Source: Ectobacillus funiculus
GTDB taxonomy: Bacteria > Bacillota > Bacilli > Bacillales > Bacillaceae_G
Assembly: GCF_042429435.1 (NCBI RefSeq)
Contig: NZ_JBHMAF010000196.1
Reading direction: 5' to 3' (one strand)
DNA length: 64,000 nt
A model generated the notes under the pieces. The model was not told the DNA's origin and ran no database searches. It saw nothing but the letters and a program-made list of their open reading frames with translations. The position numbers and the translations under genes are program-made. Shown piece by piece: positions 50,958 to 59,342 of the stretch; position 1 is the first letter of the stretch; each line of letters begins with the position of its first letter.

Positions 50958-51716
50958 ATGGACATAGAGGTAAAAAACGAAAATGGAAAAGTGCAGTTAA
51001 AGGACCATGAGCTGAAGGAATTGATCCAAAGAAGTCAAGCCGGTGACCAAACCGCACGAGATACGATTGTGGAAACAAATATGCGCCTTGTTTGGTCCGT
51101 TGTACAGCGCTTTTTAAACCGTGGCTATGAGCCAGAGGATTTATTTCAAATCGGCTGTATTGGGCTGCTAAAATCAGTTGATAAATTTGATTTGTCATTC
51201 GATGTTAAGTTTTCAACGTATGCCGTCCCGATGATCATTGGAGAAATCCAACGCTTTTTGCGTGACGATGGTACGGTAAAGGTGAGTCGTTCCTTGAAGG
51301 AAACGGGAAATAAAATTCGTAAGATGAAGGACGAACTCTCAAAACGATTAGGACGAGCTCCAACGATTAATGAAGTAGCGGAAGCGCTTGAGCTTACGCC
51401 AGAGGAGGTTGTACTGGCGCAGGAGGCAAGCCGTACACCATCTTCCATTCATGAAACGGTATACGAAAATGACGGAGATCCGATTACCATTTTGGATCAA
51501 ATTGCTGACCAAACCCAAACAAAATGGTTTGATCAAATCGCTTTGAAAGAGGCAATTCGCGAGCTTGATGAACGTGAACGTCTCATCGTTTATTTACGAT
51601 ATTATAAAGATCAAACCCAATCTGAAGTAGCAGAACGGCTTAGTATTTCTCAGGTGCAAGTTTCACGCTTAGAAAAGAAAATCCTGCAGCAAATGAAGGA
51701 CCGAATAGGTGAATAG
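50958..51716 (+). CDS. sigF: RNA polymerase sigma-F factor
   Basis: The 252-residue sigma-70 family protein has region 2 NRGYEPEDLFQIGCIGLLKS... FSTYAVPMIIGEIQRFLRDD (about 52-97), region 3 RAPTINEVAEALELT, and region 4 with EVAERLSISQVQVSRLEKKIL near 220-240. It directs the first forespore-specific transcription. Third gene of spoIIA; a terminator follows in the stop region. Confidence 0.97.
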   Translation: MDIEVKNENGKVQLKDHELKELIQRSQAGDQTARDTIVETNMRLVWSVVQRFLNRGYEPEDLFQIGCIGLLKSVDKFDLSFDVKFSTYAVPMIIGEIQRFLRDDGTVKVSRSLKETGNKIRKMKDELSKRLGRAPTINEVAEALELTPEEVVLAQEASRTPSSIHETVYENDGDPITILDQIADQTQTKWFDQIALKEAIRELDERERLIVYLRYYKDQTQSEVAERLSISQVQVSRLEKKILQQMKDRIGE

Positions 51717-51732
51717 CCTGTTCGGTTTTTTC
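51701..51732 (+). terminator. intrinsic terminator of the spoIIA operon
   Basis: CCGAATAGG pairs with CCTGTTCGG (one G-U) around TGAATA, followed by six T. The stem includes the last sigF codons. Confidence 0.9.
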
Positions 51733-51735
51733 TTG

Positions 51736-51846
51736 CACTGTAAGAAAGGATAAATTTCCAGCCGGAAGCGAACTTGACGTAGTCGGAAATTTTGGGAATA
51801 CAGGATAAGGGCAACTACGCCTCCGCCAGCTGGCGAGTTTTCTTTA
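51736..51846 (-). repeat. composite repeat family 1, tandem copy A (reverse)
   Basis: CACTGTAAGAAAGGATAAATTTCC, GACGTAGTCGGAAATTTTGGG, CAGGATAAGGGCAACTACG, then CGCCAGCTGGCG collapsing the two hairpins to one, and GAGTTTTCTTTA. It abuts copy B. Confidence 0.9.
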
Positions 51847-51980
51847 CACTGTAAGAAAGGATAAATTTCTAGCTAGGAGACCATTCGACGTAGTGAGAAA
51901 TTTTAGGAATACAGGATAAGGGCAACTACGCCTCTGTCTTCGCCCAAGAACAGGGCTCGCCAATCGGCGAGTTTTCTTTA
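51847..51980 (-). repeat. composite repeat family 1, tandem copy B (reverse)
   Basis: CACTGTAAGAAAGGATAAATTTC, GACGTAGTGAGAAATTTTAGG, AATACAGGATAAGGGCAAC, TCTTCGCCCAAGAACAGGGC, CTCGCC-AATC-GGCGAG and TTTTCTTTA. TTTA flanks both ends. Confidence 0.9.
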
Positions 51981-52005
51981 CCTTACGAAAGTAGTGCAGC
52001 TTTTA

Positions 52006-52173
52006 GGCACAGTCTAGTTCTAGATTCAAATTAATTTTCTGGGATAATTTAAACCTAGGGGATTTATGCTGCGTATGAGATGAATCTTCAAAGGGACAAG
52101 CGTCACCCCTCCGCAATTCCACTATAACACTTGAGGAAATAAGTGTTTCGTAACGTATTTTTAGCATAACCAT
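52006..52173 (-). CDS. possible 55-residue small protein
   Basis: A minus-strand frame starts at ATG 52173, six bases after GGAG, and reads MVMLKIRYETLISSSVIVEL, then RRGDACPFEDSS to a stop. A family I could name is not evident. It lies between spoIIA and spoVA among repeats. The composition is plausible for a protein but the call rests on the ribosome binding site and length only. Confidence 0.35.
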
Positions 52174-52258
52174 TTTTTTCTCCATTAAACATATTCCATG
52201 AAGATGTTATATTCTAATATAATTTATTTTTCATCTTGTTTGCTTTTTGGTATTTTGG

Positions 52259-52362
52259 GTATAAATTTCCAGTTAGAAGAGAATTCAGTGCCGTTAGGAA
52301 ATTTTAGGAATGCACCATAAGCACAACTACATTTCCACCTTCACCAGCCGGCGAGTTTTCTT
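52259..52362 (-). repeat. composite repeat family 1, shortened hairpin (reverse)
   Basis: GGTATAAATTTCCAG, CCGTTAGGAAATTTTAGGAATG, CATAAGCACAACTACATTTCC, then CACCAGCCGGCGAGTTTTCTT. The outer left end is lost. Confidence 0.8.
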
Positions 52363-52448
52363 GATCTAGTGCTTGCTGTGGAGCAAGGCCTCCTACAAAG
52401 CGCTTCACAAGTCAGCAAACGGTTCTCTTGCCTTTTTATTAAAAATTC

Positions 52449-52478
52449 GTATTAGATAATTTTGCATCAAGCATACTA
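52449..52478 (+). promoter_or_regulatory. sigma-G promoter of the spoVA operon
   Basis: GTATT (52449-52453) and CATACTA (52472-52478) with an 18-nt spacer are close to the sigma-G consensus (GHATR / CATnnTA). The operon is known to be forespore-specific. Confidence 0.7.
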
Positions 52479-52511
52479 CAACTACGAGGAATTGTGGAGG
52501 AGATGGTGGCA

Positions 52512-53132
52512 ATGAGCAACCTTGTCTATATAAAAATGCGTCAGCGTTTGCAGGTGTCGCCGGGGTATGAAATTCGGGTGGGAGATGTCGCACAAATCAC
52601 AGCAGATGAGACGCTTGTCGAGCACTTAAGAAAGTGCCCTGTATATCAAATTACAAAGCAGGATAAAACGCATGTGGTCATTGACGCAATGAAGGTAATT
52701 GAAGCAATTAGGCAGCACAACCATACATTGGAGCTGAATTTACTAGGGCCCGCACAAACGATTGTGGAGATCGTCTATGAGGAAAAACGCGTGAATCCAT
52801 TTTTTTTCACTGTTGTTTGGCTGCTTTTATTTGTCGGGGCTGGTCTCGCTATCATTTATTTTCATGAGGATGTTAGCATGCAGCAGGTGCACCAGCGTAT
52901 GTATTACATGGTAACAGGAGAAACAGTCAAAAAGCCGCTTTTATTTCAAATCCCATATTCGCTCGGACTTGGAGTTGGTATGATCTTGTTTTTTAACCAT
53001 GTGTTTAAAAAACGTATTAATGAAGAGCCTAGCCCGCTTGAGGTCGAAATCTTTCAATATCAGCAGTCATTAGATCAATACGTCATTATGAATGAAAACA
53101 AAGAGAGTATGAAACAGCTTGAAAATCGTTGA
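52512..53132 (+). CDS. spoVAA: stage V sporulation protein AA
   Basis: The 206-residue protein has an N-terminal soluble domain (YIKMRQRLQVSPGYEIRVGD, 1-95) and two membrane helices near 101-120 and 150-168. It is part of the SpoVA channel machinery that moves dipicolinic acid into the spore. The start at 52512 gives nine bases after GGAGGAG; two upstream in-frame starts overlap that site. It overlaps spoVAB by 14 nt. Confidence 0.92.
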   Translation: MSNLVYIKMRQRLQVSPGYEIRVGDVAQITADETLVEHLRKCPVYQITKQDKTHVVIDAMKVIEAIRQHNHTLELNLLGPAQTIVEIVYEEKRVNPFFFTVVWLLLFVGAGLAIIYFHEDVSMQQVHQRMYYMVTGETVKKPLLFQIPYSLGLGVGMILFFNHVFKKRINEEPSPLEVEIFQYQQSLDQYVIMNENKESMKQLENR

Positions 53133-53541
53133 GTACAGTTCGGTTATGTTCATTGGCTTTGCGGGCGGCATTGCGGTTGGCGGAGGCTTTGTAGCTTTTC
53201 TGGCGGTGCTTGGCATTATTCCGAGGCTAGTGCAGCTGACGAAAAGTGTCCATTATGTACAAGCTTATGAATGGGCAGTTATCACAGGAGCGTTAATTGG
53301 CAGCTGGTTTAGCTTGCGAGATACGGTGCTGTCAGTTTCTCATTTTTGGATTGTACCGCTCGGTTTGTTATGCGGTGTGTTCGTCGGTATGCTGTCGGCG
53401 GCTTTAACGGAAGTATTAAATGTGCTTCCGATATTAGCAAAGCGGATCGGCGTAGATGGAAAAATTGTTGTACTGCTCATGGCCCTTGTGCTTGGAAAGG
53501 TGTTAGGTTCGTTGTTTCACTGGCTGTATTTGATTAAATAG
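53119..53541 (+). CDS. spoVAB: stage V sporulation protein AB
   Basis: The 140-residue membrane protein has about four helices. Conserved segments are GFVAFLAVLGIIPRLVQLTK near 25, AYEWAVITGA near 52 and LTEVLNVLPILAKRIGVD near 95. A TTG start inside the end of spoVAA gives the family-like N-terminus; an ATG ten codons later is the alternative. It is needed together with the other SpoVA proteins for DPA uptake. Confidence 0.9.
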   Translation: MKIVEYSSVMFIGFAGGIAVGGGFVAFLAVLGIIPRLVQLTKSVHYVQAYEWAVITGALIGSWFSLRDTVLSVSHFWIVPLGLLCGVFVGMLSAALTEVLNVLPILAKRIGVDGKIVVLLMALVLGKVLGSLFHWLYLIK

Positions 53542-53552
53542 GAGGGATATGG

Positions 53553-54008
53553 ATGGCAAATAAAAAGCTGAAGGATGATTATAAAAATAATATTAAGCCC
53601 TATCAACCAAAGCCGAATTATCTCGTAAATTGCACGAGAGCATTTATTATCGGGGGCATCATTTGTACGATTGGAGAAGCTTTAACAAAGTTTTACACAA
53701 CTGTTTTTCATTTTTCCGATAAAGAGGCTGGTAATCCTACTGTAGCAACGCTGGTCATACTTTCCGCTCTTTTAACGGGACTTGGTATATATGACAAACT
53801 CGGACAATACGCAGGGGCCGGGTCGGCTGTGCCAGTAACCGGTTTTGCCAACTCTATGACAAGTGCAGCGATGGAGCATCGGAGTGAAGGAATTGTACTA
53901 GGTGTGGCGACGAACATGTTTAAGCTAGCAGGAAGCGTGATTGTATTTGGGGTAGTCGGAGCTTATATTGTCGGCCTGATCCGCTATACACTCAAACTGT
54001 TGATGTAA
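53553..54008 (+). CDS. spoVAC: stage V sporulation protein AC
   Basis: The 151-residue inner-membrane protein has four helices. YLVNCTRAFIIGGIICTIGE near 28-47 and GAGSAVPVTGFANSMTSAA near 90 are the family core. SpoVAC of B. subtilis behaves as a mechanosensitive channel releasing DPA in germination. GGAGGGATATGG precedes the ATG. Confidence 0.95.
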   Translation: MANKKLKDDYKNNIKPYQPKPNYLVNCTRAFIIGGIICTIGEALTKFYTTVFHFSDKEAGNPTVATLVILSALLTGLGIYDKLGQYAGAGSAVPVTGFANSMTSAAMEHRSEGIVLGVATNMFKLAGSVIVFGVVGAYIVGLIRYTLKLLM

Positions 54009-54022
54009 CAAGGAGGAGCAGC

Positions 54023-55036
54023 ATGAGACTGACTGGAAAACAAACGTGGGTGTTTCAAAATGATGTGTATGTCAATGCAACTGGTACAGCGGTTGGACCA
54101 ATGGAAGCAAATGGGCCTCTCGGTCAATACTTTGATGTGAAGTATGACGAACTCCATTGCAACGAAAGCAATTGGGAACTCGCTGAAAGACGGCTCATGA
54201 GCGATTCCATTGAACAAGTACTAACAAAGACGGAACTTAAACATGAGGATATTAATTTCTTCCTCGCTGGGGATTTGCTGAATCAAATTGTAACAGCAAG
54301 CTATTCTGCCCGCCAACTTGGCATTCCATATTTAGGAATGTTCGGCGCCTGCTCAACGTCTATGGAAACACTAGCGGTTGGTTCGGCATTAGTGGACGGG
54401 GGCTTTGCCAATCGGGTTTTGGCAAGCGTGAGCAGCCATAACGCTACAGCAGAGCGACAATTTCGTTATCCAACAGAATATGGAGGACAAAAGCCGGATT
54501 CAGCGACGTGGACCGTGACCGGAGCGGGAACCGCTTTGGTGAGCCAAGCTCCAGGACCTATCAAGATTACCTCCGCTACGCTTGGAACGGTGGAGGATCT
54601 TGGCATTACAGACCCATTTGATATGGGATCTGCGATGGCGCCGGCAGCAGCGCGAACAATTCAACAGCATTTTGAAGATTTAGGCCGCAGCGCAAGCGAC
54701 TACGATTTAATTGTAACAGGTGACTTATCTGCAGTTGGCACACCCATTTGCCGGCAAATGCTGCTAGATGAAGGCTACGATATGGGAAGTGTGTACAATG
54801 ATTGCGGTTTGCTGCTTTACGGACCGGATCAAGAAGTATTTGCCGGCGGCAGCGGCTGCGCGTGTTCAGCGGTTGTGACATATGGACATTTGCTGCAAGA
54901 AATGCGGTTAGGAAACCTAAATCGTCTGTTGGTAGTAGCGACTGGCGCTCTGCTAAATCCGATAATGGTTCAGCAAAAGGAAAGCATCCCAACGATTGCG
55001 CACGGGGTTGTATTCGAACGCGTAAAAGGAGTGTAA
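54023..55036 (+). CDS. spoVAD: stage V sporulation protein AD
   Basis: The 337-residue thiolase-fold protein (related to ketoacyl synthases) binds DPA on the spore inner membrane. The Cys-containing MFGACSTSMETLAVG near 108 occupies the thiolase nucleophile site, and GSGCACSAVVTYGHL is near 285. It is soluble and peripheral. It lies 14 nt after spoVAC. The full length and core are intact. Confidence 0.95.
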   Translation: MRLTGKQTWVFQNDVYVNATGTAVGPMEANGPLGQYFDVKYDELHCNESNWELAERRLMSDSIEQVLTKTELKHEDINFFLAGDLLNQIVTASYSARQLGIPYLGMFGACSTSMETLAVGSALVDGGFANRVLASVSSHNATAERQFRYPTEYGGQKPDSATWTVTGAGTALVSQAPGPIKITSATLGTVEDLGITDPFDMGSAMAPAAARTIQQHFEDLGRSASDYDLIVTGDLSAVGTPICRQMLLDEGYDMGSVYNDCGLLLYGPDQEVFAGGSGCACSAVVTYGHLLQEMRLGNLNRLLVVATGALLNPIMVQQKESIPTIAHGVVFERVKGV

Positions 55037-55043
55037 TGGAAGT

Positions 55044-55394
55044 ATGGAGTTTGTATATGCCTTTTTGGTCGGCGGAGCCATCTGTGTAGTAGGACAATTG
55101 TTTTTAGATATTACAAAGCTGACTCCGGCCCATCTTATGGCAAGCTTTGTCGTACTTGGCGCTATATTGGACGGGTTTGGTCTTTATGATAATCTCATTC
55201 GCTTTGCTGGTGCTGGTGCCACTGTTCCGATTACAAGTTTTGGTCACTCCCTCATGCACGGAGCGATGCAGGAAGCGAAGCAACACGGTTATCTCGGGCT
55301 TGGGATGGGCATGTTTTCCCTAACATCTGTTGGGATTTCAGCTGCTATTTTGTTTGCGTTTATCGCTGCTCTTATTTTTAAACCGAAAGGATAA
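55044..55394 (+). CDS. spoVAEB: stage V sporulation protein AEB
   Basis: The 116-residue membrane protein resembles SpoVAC (FVYAFLVGGAICVVGQLFLD near 4, then GAGATVPITSFGHSLMHGA near 65), indicating an ancestral duplication. Essential for DPA uptake in B. subtilis. ATG 55044 lies 7 nt after spoVAD. Confidence 0.93.
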   Translation: MEFVYAFLVGGAICVVGQLFLDITKLTPAHLMASFVVLGAILDGFGLYDNLIRFAGAGATVPITSFGHSLMHGAMQEAKQHGYLGLGMGMFSLTSVGISAAILFAFIAALIFKPKG

Positions 55395-55399
55395 GATCT

Positions 55400-55984
55400 A
55401 TGAGAAGAAGGGTTATTTTGGTGACGGACGGAGATGAATATGCGCTGCGCACAATTGAATATGTAGCAAAAGAGTTTGGCGGGCGCTGCATTTCGGCATC
55501 CCAAAGCAATCCGACGAGGCTGACAGGAGAACAATTAGTACAGCTCATCCTTCAGACGCCGCATGACCCTGTTTTTATACTGTTTGACGACAGCGGCTAC
55601 ATAGGAGAAGGACCCGGAGAGCAAGCATTACAGTATGTAGCGAACCATGCGCAAATAGATGTTCTTGGCGTACTGGCTGTTGCATCAAACACGCACCATC
55701 ATGAATGGACGCGTGTGGATGTGAGCATCGACCGAAATGGTCACTTAACGGAGTATGGTGTTGATAAATCCGGGCTGGCAGATGTGGAACTTGGGCGCAT
55801 TAACGGTGATACCGTATATTGTCTAGACAAATTGAATGTACCGATCATTATCGGAATTGGTGATATCGGGAAAATGTATGGAAATGATGATGTGAAGCGC
55901 GGCTCTCCCATAACAAAGCAGGCGATTGAGCTGATTTTAGAAAGGAGTGGATATTATGACGACAACGGAGAAGCAAAATGTTAG
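55400..55984 (+). CDS. spoVAEA: stage V sporulation protein AEA
   Basis: The 194-residue soluble protein starts MRRRVILVTDGDEYALRTIE and contains FDDSGYIGEGPGEQALQYV, NRHG-like DRNGHLTEYGVDKSGLAD and IIGIGDIGKM. Not essential in B. subtilis but always in the operon. It overlaps spoVAF by 29 nt, indicating coupled translation. Confidence 0.92.
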   Translation: MRRRVILVTDGDEYALRTIEYVAKEFGGRCISASQSNPTRLTGEQLVQLILQTPHDPVFILFDDSGYIGEGPGEQALQYVANHAQIDVLGVLAVASNTHHHEWTRVDVSIDRNGHLTEYGVDKSGLADVELGRINGDTVYCLDKLNVPIIIGIGDIGKMYGNDDVKRGSPITKQAIELILERSGYYDDNGEAKC

Positions 55985-57434
55985 CATTCCCATTTCTTCG
56001 TTTTTGAGTGATAATGAAAACTATTTAAAGCAAACCGCTGGGATTGGGGTAACATTTGACGTAGGTCTGCGGAAGTTTGATTTTCTAGGAACAAAGATTG
56101 GTTTGCTATATGTAAACGGGTTATGCGATTCCAACCTTATCATCCACCTTTTGGATGAAGTGATTGATACAAATGATGTGGAAAGCCAGCGTGACAATGT
56201 AACAGCAATTTTAGAAAACCGCCTCATCCATCAGCAGGTGAGCAAAGTGAAAACGATGGAAGAGGTATTATCGTCTGCTTTATCCGGACTCATTATTATC
56301 TTTGTAGAGGGAGAAGAAGAGGCGTTTGTCATTGACGTTCGAAGCTATCCGGGACGGAGCCCGGCTGAGCCTGATACAGAGAAGGTTGTACGCGGCGCCC
56401 GTGATGGATTTGTTGAGAATATCGTTATGAACACCGGTCTGATTCGCCGCAGAATCCGCGATTCACGTCTTCGTCATGAGATTATCAAGGTTGGGGAACG
56501 CTCAAAAACAGATATTTGTATTTCCTATATTCAGGACGTGGCAGATCCAGATTTAGTAAGAATTATTAAACAAGAGCTAACAAACATTAAAATTGACGGC
56601 CTCACAATGGCAGATAAGGCAGTCGAAGAGTTTTTAGTGAAGCAAAGCATCAACCCGTATCCGCTAGTACGATATACGGAGCGCCCTGATGTTGCAGCCA
56701 ATCATATTTTGGAAGGACATGTTCTTATTATTGTTGATACATCTCCTAGCGTTATGATTACACCGACAACCTTTTTCCACCATGTGCAGCATGCGGAGGA
56801 ATTCCGGCAAAATCCGGCAGTTGGTACGTTTTTACGCTGGATTCGATTTATTGGGATTTTTTTCTCCCTCTTTCTATTGCCATTTTGGTTAGCCTTTGTA
56901 TTTGACCCGAGTCTTTTACCGGACAAGTTTGGATTTATTGGACCGAATAAAACGACGAACTTGCCGATATTTCTGCAAATTATCTTGGCTGAGGTCGGAC
57001 TTGAATTTTTACGGATGGCCTCTATTCACACGCCAACAGCGTTATCGACTTCGCTTGGTTTAATCGCTGCCGTGCTTGTCGGACAAATTGCTATTGAAGT
57101 CGGTCTATTTGTTCCCGAGGTTATTTTATATTCAGCGATCTCGGTTATCGGAACATATGCTACACCAAGCTATGAGCTTGGACTTGCGAACAAAATCGCA
57201 AAAATTTTCATTATTTTACTTACAGCATGGCTTCATGAAATGGGCTTTATCATCGGCGTAACCTTGCTGATTCTATTCCTTGTATCGATCAGAAGCCTGC
57301 AAACTCCATACCTATGGCCATTTTTGCCATTTAATGGGGGAGCGCTTATGAAAATCTTGATTCGTCCAACCATTTCCAGTATGAGAGAAAGGCCAAGCAT
57401 CGTCCATCCGCAAAATACAAAGCGCTTGCCCTAA
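55956..57434 (+). CDS. spoVAF: stage V sporulation protein AF
   Basis: The 492-residue protein belongs to the GerA/SpoVAF family, with an N-terminal two-part soluble domain (1-280) and four to five C-terminal helices (GTFLRWIRFIGIFFSLFLLP near 285; TPTALSTSLGLIAAVLVGQI near 360). Hydrophilic tail. In B. subtilis it forms a germination-associated complex with FigP. ATG 55956 follows AAAGGAGTGGATATT. It ends the operon; lysA, which follows in B. subtilis, is absent here. Confidence 0.94.
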   Translation: MTTTEKQNVSIPISSFLSDNENYLKQTAGIGVTFDVGLRKFDFLGTKIGLLYVNGLCDSNLIIHLLDEVIDTNDVESQRDNVTAILENRLIHQQVSKVKTMEEVLSSALSGLIIIFVEGEEEAFVIDVRSYPGRSPAEPDTEKVVRGARDGFVENIVMNTGLIRRRIRDSRLRHEIIKVGERSKTDICISYIQDVADPDLVRIIKQELTNIKIDGLTMADKAVEEFLVKQSINPYPLVRYTERPDVAANHILEGHVLIIVDTSPSVMITPTTFFHHVQHAEEFRQNPAVGTFLRWIRFIGIFFSLFLLPFWLAFVFDPSLLPDKFGFIGPNKTTNLPIFLQIILAEVGLEFLRMASIHTPTALSTSLGLIAAVLVGQIAIEVGLFVPEVILYSAISVIGTYATPSYELGLANKIAKIFIILLTAWLHEMGFIIGVTLLILFLVSIRSLQTPYLWPFLPFNGGALMKILIRPTISSMRERPSIVHPQNTKRLP

Positions 57435-57499
57435 CATGCAGCGATACTGGTCGCTTGTTTGTCAGGCGAAGGGGCGCAGTTATATGTTCCTAAAAGTGT

Positions 57500-57544
57500 A
57501 AAAAAAATGACCGCAGCAGGGAGAAATATCTCCCGCTCGGTCAT
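57500..57544 (-). terminator. intrinsic terminator of the DUF1002 gene
   Basis: On the minus strand ATGACCG...GGGAG pairs with CTCCC...CGGTCAT, followed by TTTTTTTTACAC. Confidence 0.9.
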
Positions 57545-57555
57545 CCCATCTTTTC

Positions 57556-58422
57556 TTATTTAAACAATGACTTCACAAAATCAATAAAGCTTGCAAAAAT
57601 CCCTTTTAACTGCTCCAAAAAGGTTTGCCCTTCATCAGAACTTAGGAATGCTGTTACTTTCTCTTTCGCTTGATTCAATTGATCACCGACTTGATTCCAG
57701 TCGATGTTTAAGCTTTGCATTTTCTGGAATAAGGTAACGAGATTGTTAAATTGCTCGTCAGTCAATTGAATACCAAGCTCATCTGCATATTTTTTAATCA
57801 GAGCCTTCAGCTCCTCTACGTTTTGCGGCGGATCATTCGCAATGGCTTCCTTGACCTTTGCAACAAGTGCGACTGCCTGATCGGAGCCAATTTGATCACC
57901 AAGCTTTGCGGTTGTTACCATTTCCTGATTTGCGACCTGCTTGACTTCTTCGGAGATCGGCTTATTTGTCGCGACCTCATAGGCTTTCATTAATCCTGTA
58001 AGCGCTGCTGTACCAGAAACAGAGAATGGTGCTGTAATATAAATATTTGCATCCTTTACACCTGCTGTGATAAGCGCGTTCGTATACATTGCGTCTGTCA
58101 CCCAGCTAATATTCTTTGTTTGTACGATTAAGCCAGAGCCGGCCTTTGTATACGTAATGATAGATGATGAAATGGCTTTTGTGCCAATTTGCGCTTTCGG
58201 TACATATTGATCCAAATATTTGTGTTCTTCCTCATTAGAAACAGTAATAATTTGCGCATCGCTTGGCGCCTTCATTTCCTGTAACATTTCGGTTTTTTGT
58301 TGTTCCGTCAAGTTTTCTCCTAATGTCACGATGCTGTCTCCCTCTGCTACATCTGCCAGTGCAGAAACAGGCACAAATAGCACAGATAAGGCGAGAAGCC
58401 ATGATAAGAGCTTCGTTTTCAC
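57556..58422 (-). CDS. DUF1002 family secreted protein
   Basis: The 288-residue protein has a signal peptide (about 1-24, cleaved near ALADV). The DUF1002 core follows, with VTLGENLTEQQKTEMLQEM near 31, YLDQYVP, TKAISSSIITYT and ITAGVKDANIYITAPFSVSG near 120-140. A helical C-terminal tail ends ASFIDFVKSLFK, amphipathic. The start is GTG 58422 after AAAGGAGCGATTTTC. Function unknown. It lies between spoVAF and ppiB, where lysA would be expected. Confidence 0.85.
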   Translation of the reverse strand: MKTKLLSWLLALSVLFVPVSALADVAEGDSIVTLGENLTEQQKTEMLQEMKAPSDAQIITVSNEEEHKYLDQYVPKAQIGTKAISSSIITYTKAGSGLIVQTKNISWVTDAMYTNALITAGVKDANIYITAPFSVSGTAALTGLMKAYEVATNKPISEEVKQVANQEMVTTAKLGDQIGSDQAVALVAKVKEAIANDPPQNVEELKALIKKYADELGIQLTDEQFNNLVTLFQKMQSLNIDWNQVGDQLNQAKEKVTAFLSSDEGQTFLEQLKGIFASFIDFVKSLFK

Positions 58423-58594
58423 GAAAATCGCTCCTTTCCTTCTTTCTAATAATTTTAGGGCAACAAGCCCATTATAGTACATTTCTATGCTTTGTCATCA
58501 GTCTTAAGTTGGATTTTTGCAAAGTTGTCTTGTTATATTTTAGAGGTAAGGGGCATAATTACCAGAAATACTATTCCCCCATAAGGTCCTTATT

Positions 58595-58622
58595 TTGTAT
58601 CCTGCACACAATATGGTATGAT
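58595..58622 (+). promoter_or_regulatory. probable sigma-A promoter of ppiB
   Basis: TTGTAT (58595-58600) and TATGAT (58617-58622), 16 nt apart. Confidence 0.55.
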
Positions 58623-58656
58623 AGAGGCTGAGATTGAATAAAGGAGAGATTTTCCA

Positions 58657-59091
58657 ATGAAAAAAGGGCATATTATTATGGAAAACGGTGAGAAAATTGA
58701 ATTCGAACTGTTTCATGAAGCAGCACCGATTACAGTTGATAACTTCGCTAAATTAGCTAAAGAAGGATTTTATGATGGTGTAACTTTCCACCGTGTTATT
58801 CCAGGTTTCGTAAGTCAAGGGGGAGATCCTACAGGAACAGGCGCAGGCGGTCCTGGTTATTCGATTCCATGTGAAACAGCAGGCAACCCGCACAAGCATA
58901 CAGCAGGGGCGTTTTCAATGGCGCACCGCGGAAAAGATACAGGCGGCAGCCAGTTCTTTATCGTACATGAGCCACAGCCTCATTTAGATGGTGTACATAC
59001 TGTGTTTGGAAAAGTAATCGAAGGAATGGAAACAGTGCTGAATATGAAGCAAGGCGCTGTTATGAAGGAAGTTAAAGTTTGGGAAGATTGA
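58657..59091 (+). CDS. ppiB: peptidyl-prolyl cis-trans isomerase (cyclophilin)
   Basis: This 144-residue cyclophilin assists folding at proline bonds in the cytoplasm. FHRVIPGFVSQGGDPTGTG (active-site Arg near 47), GAFSMAHRGKDTGGSQFFI near 89-107 and HLDGVHTVFGKV near 112 are intact. It is short, as are other Bacillus PpiB proteins. AAGGAGAGATTTTCC precedes the ATG. Confidence 0.96.
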   Translation: MKKGHIIMENGEKIEFELFHEAAPITVDNFAKLAKEGFYDGVTFHRVIPGFVSQGGDPTGTGAGGPGYSIPCETAGNPHKHTAGAFSMAHRGKDTGGSQFFIVHEPQPHLDGVHTVFGKVIEGMETVLNMKQGAVMKEVKVWED

Positions 59092-59110
59092 TTTCCTAAA
59101 TAAGCAAAGC

Positions 59111-59257
59111 AGACAAGTCCCGCCTTTTATGGCAGCGTAGGGGTGAGCCGGAGTAAAAAGCGCTTTTTGCCTTTTGTGAAGGTTCAGCCCTACGCTGCCA
59201 TTTAGGGCCTTGGGAGCTAGACATCGCCCCCAAAAAGTTATACTTTCTTATCTTGTA
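59111..59257 (+). repeat. intergenic repeat family 2, full copy
   Basis: GCCTTTTATGGCAGCGTAGGG, GTGAGCCGGAGT, then GGTTCAGCCCTACGCTGCC, TTAGGGCCTTGGGAGCTAG, ACATCGCCCCC and AAAGTTATACTTTCTTATC. GGCAGCGTAGGG and CCCTACGCTGCC form a near-perfect 19-bp stem. The end resembles the right end of family 1. Confidence 0.8.
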
Positions 59258-59302
59258 AAAAACGAAAACCCTTGGCCGAAAATGGACCAAGGGCTTTCAT
59301 TT

Positions 59303-59340
59303 CACTGTAAGACAGTATAAATTTCCAGTGAGAAGCGAAG
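59303..59340 (-). repeat. family 1 repeat, left-end fragment next to kimA (reverse)
   Basis: CACTGTAAGACAGTATAAATTTCCAG, AGAAGCGAAG, then the kimA 3' end. About 38 nt of a copy remain. Confidence 0.65.
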
Positions 59341-59342
59341 CT

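Noticed and set aside
54606..55097. 163-residue minus-strand frame over spoVAD
   Set aside because: Antisense to a conserved gene, no domain.
57471..57501. Trace of the family 1 repeat after spoVAF
   Set aside because: GGGGCGCAGTTATATGTTCC and AAAAGTGTAA are suggestive, but too degenerate.
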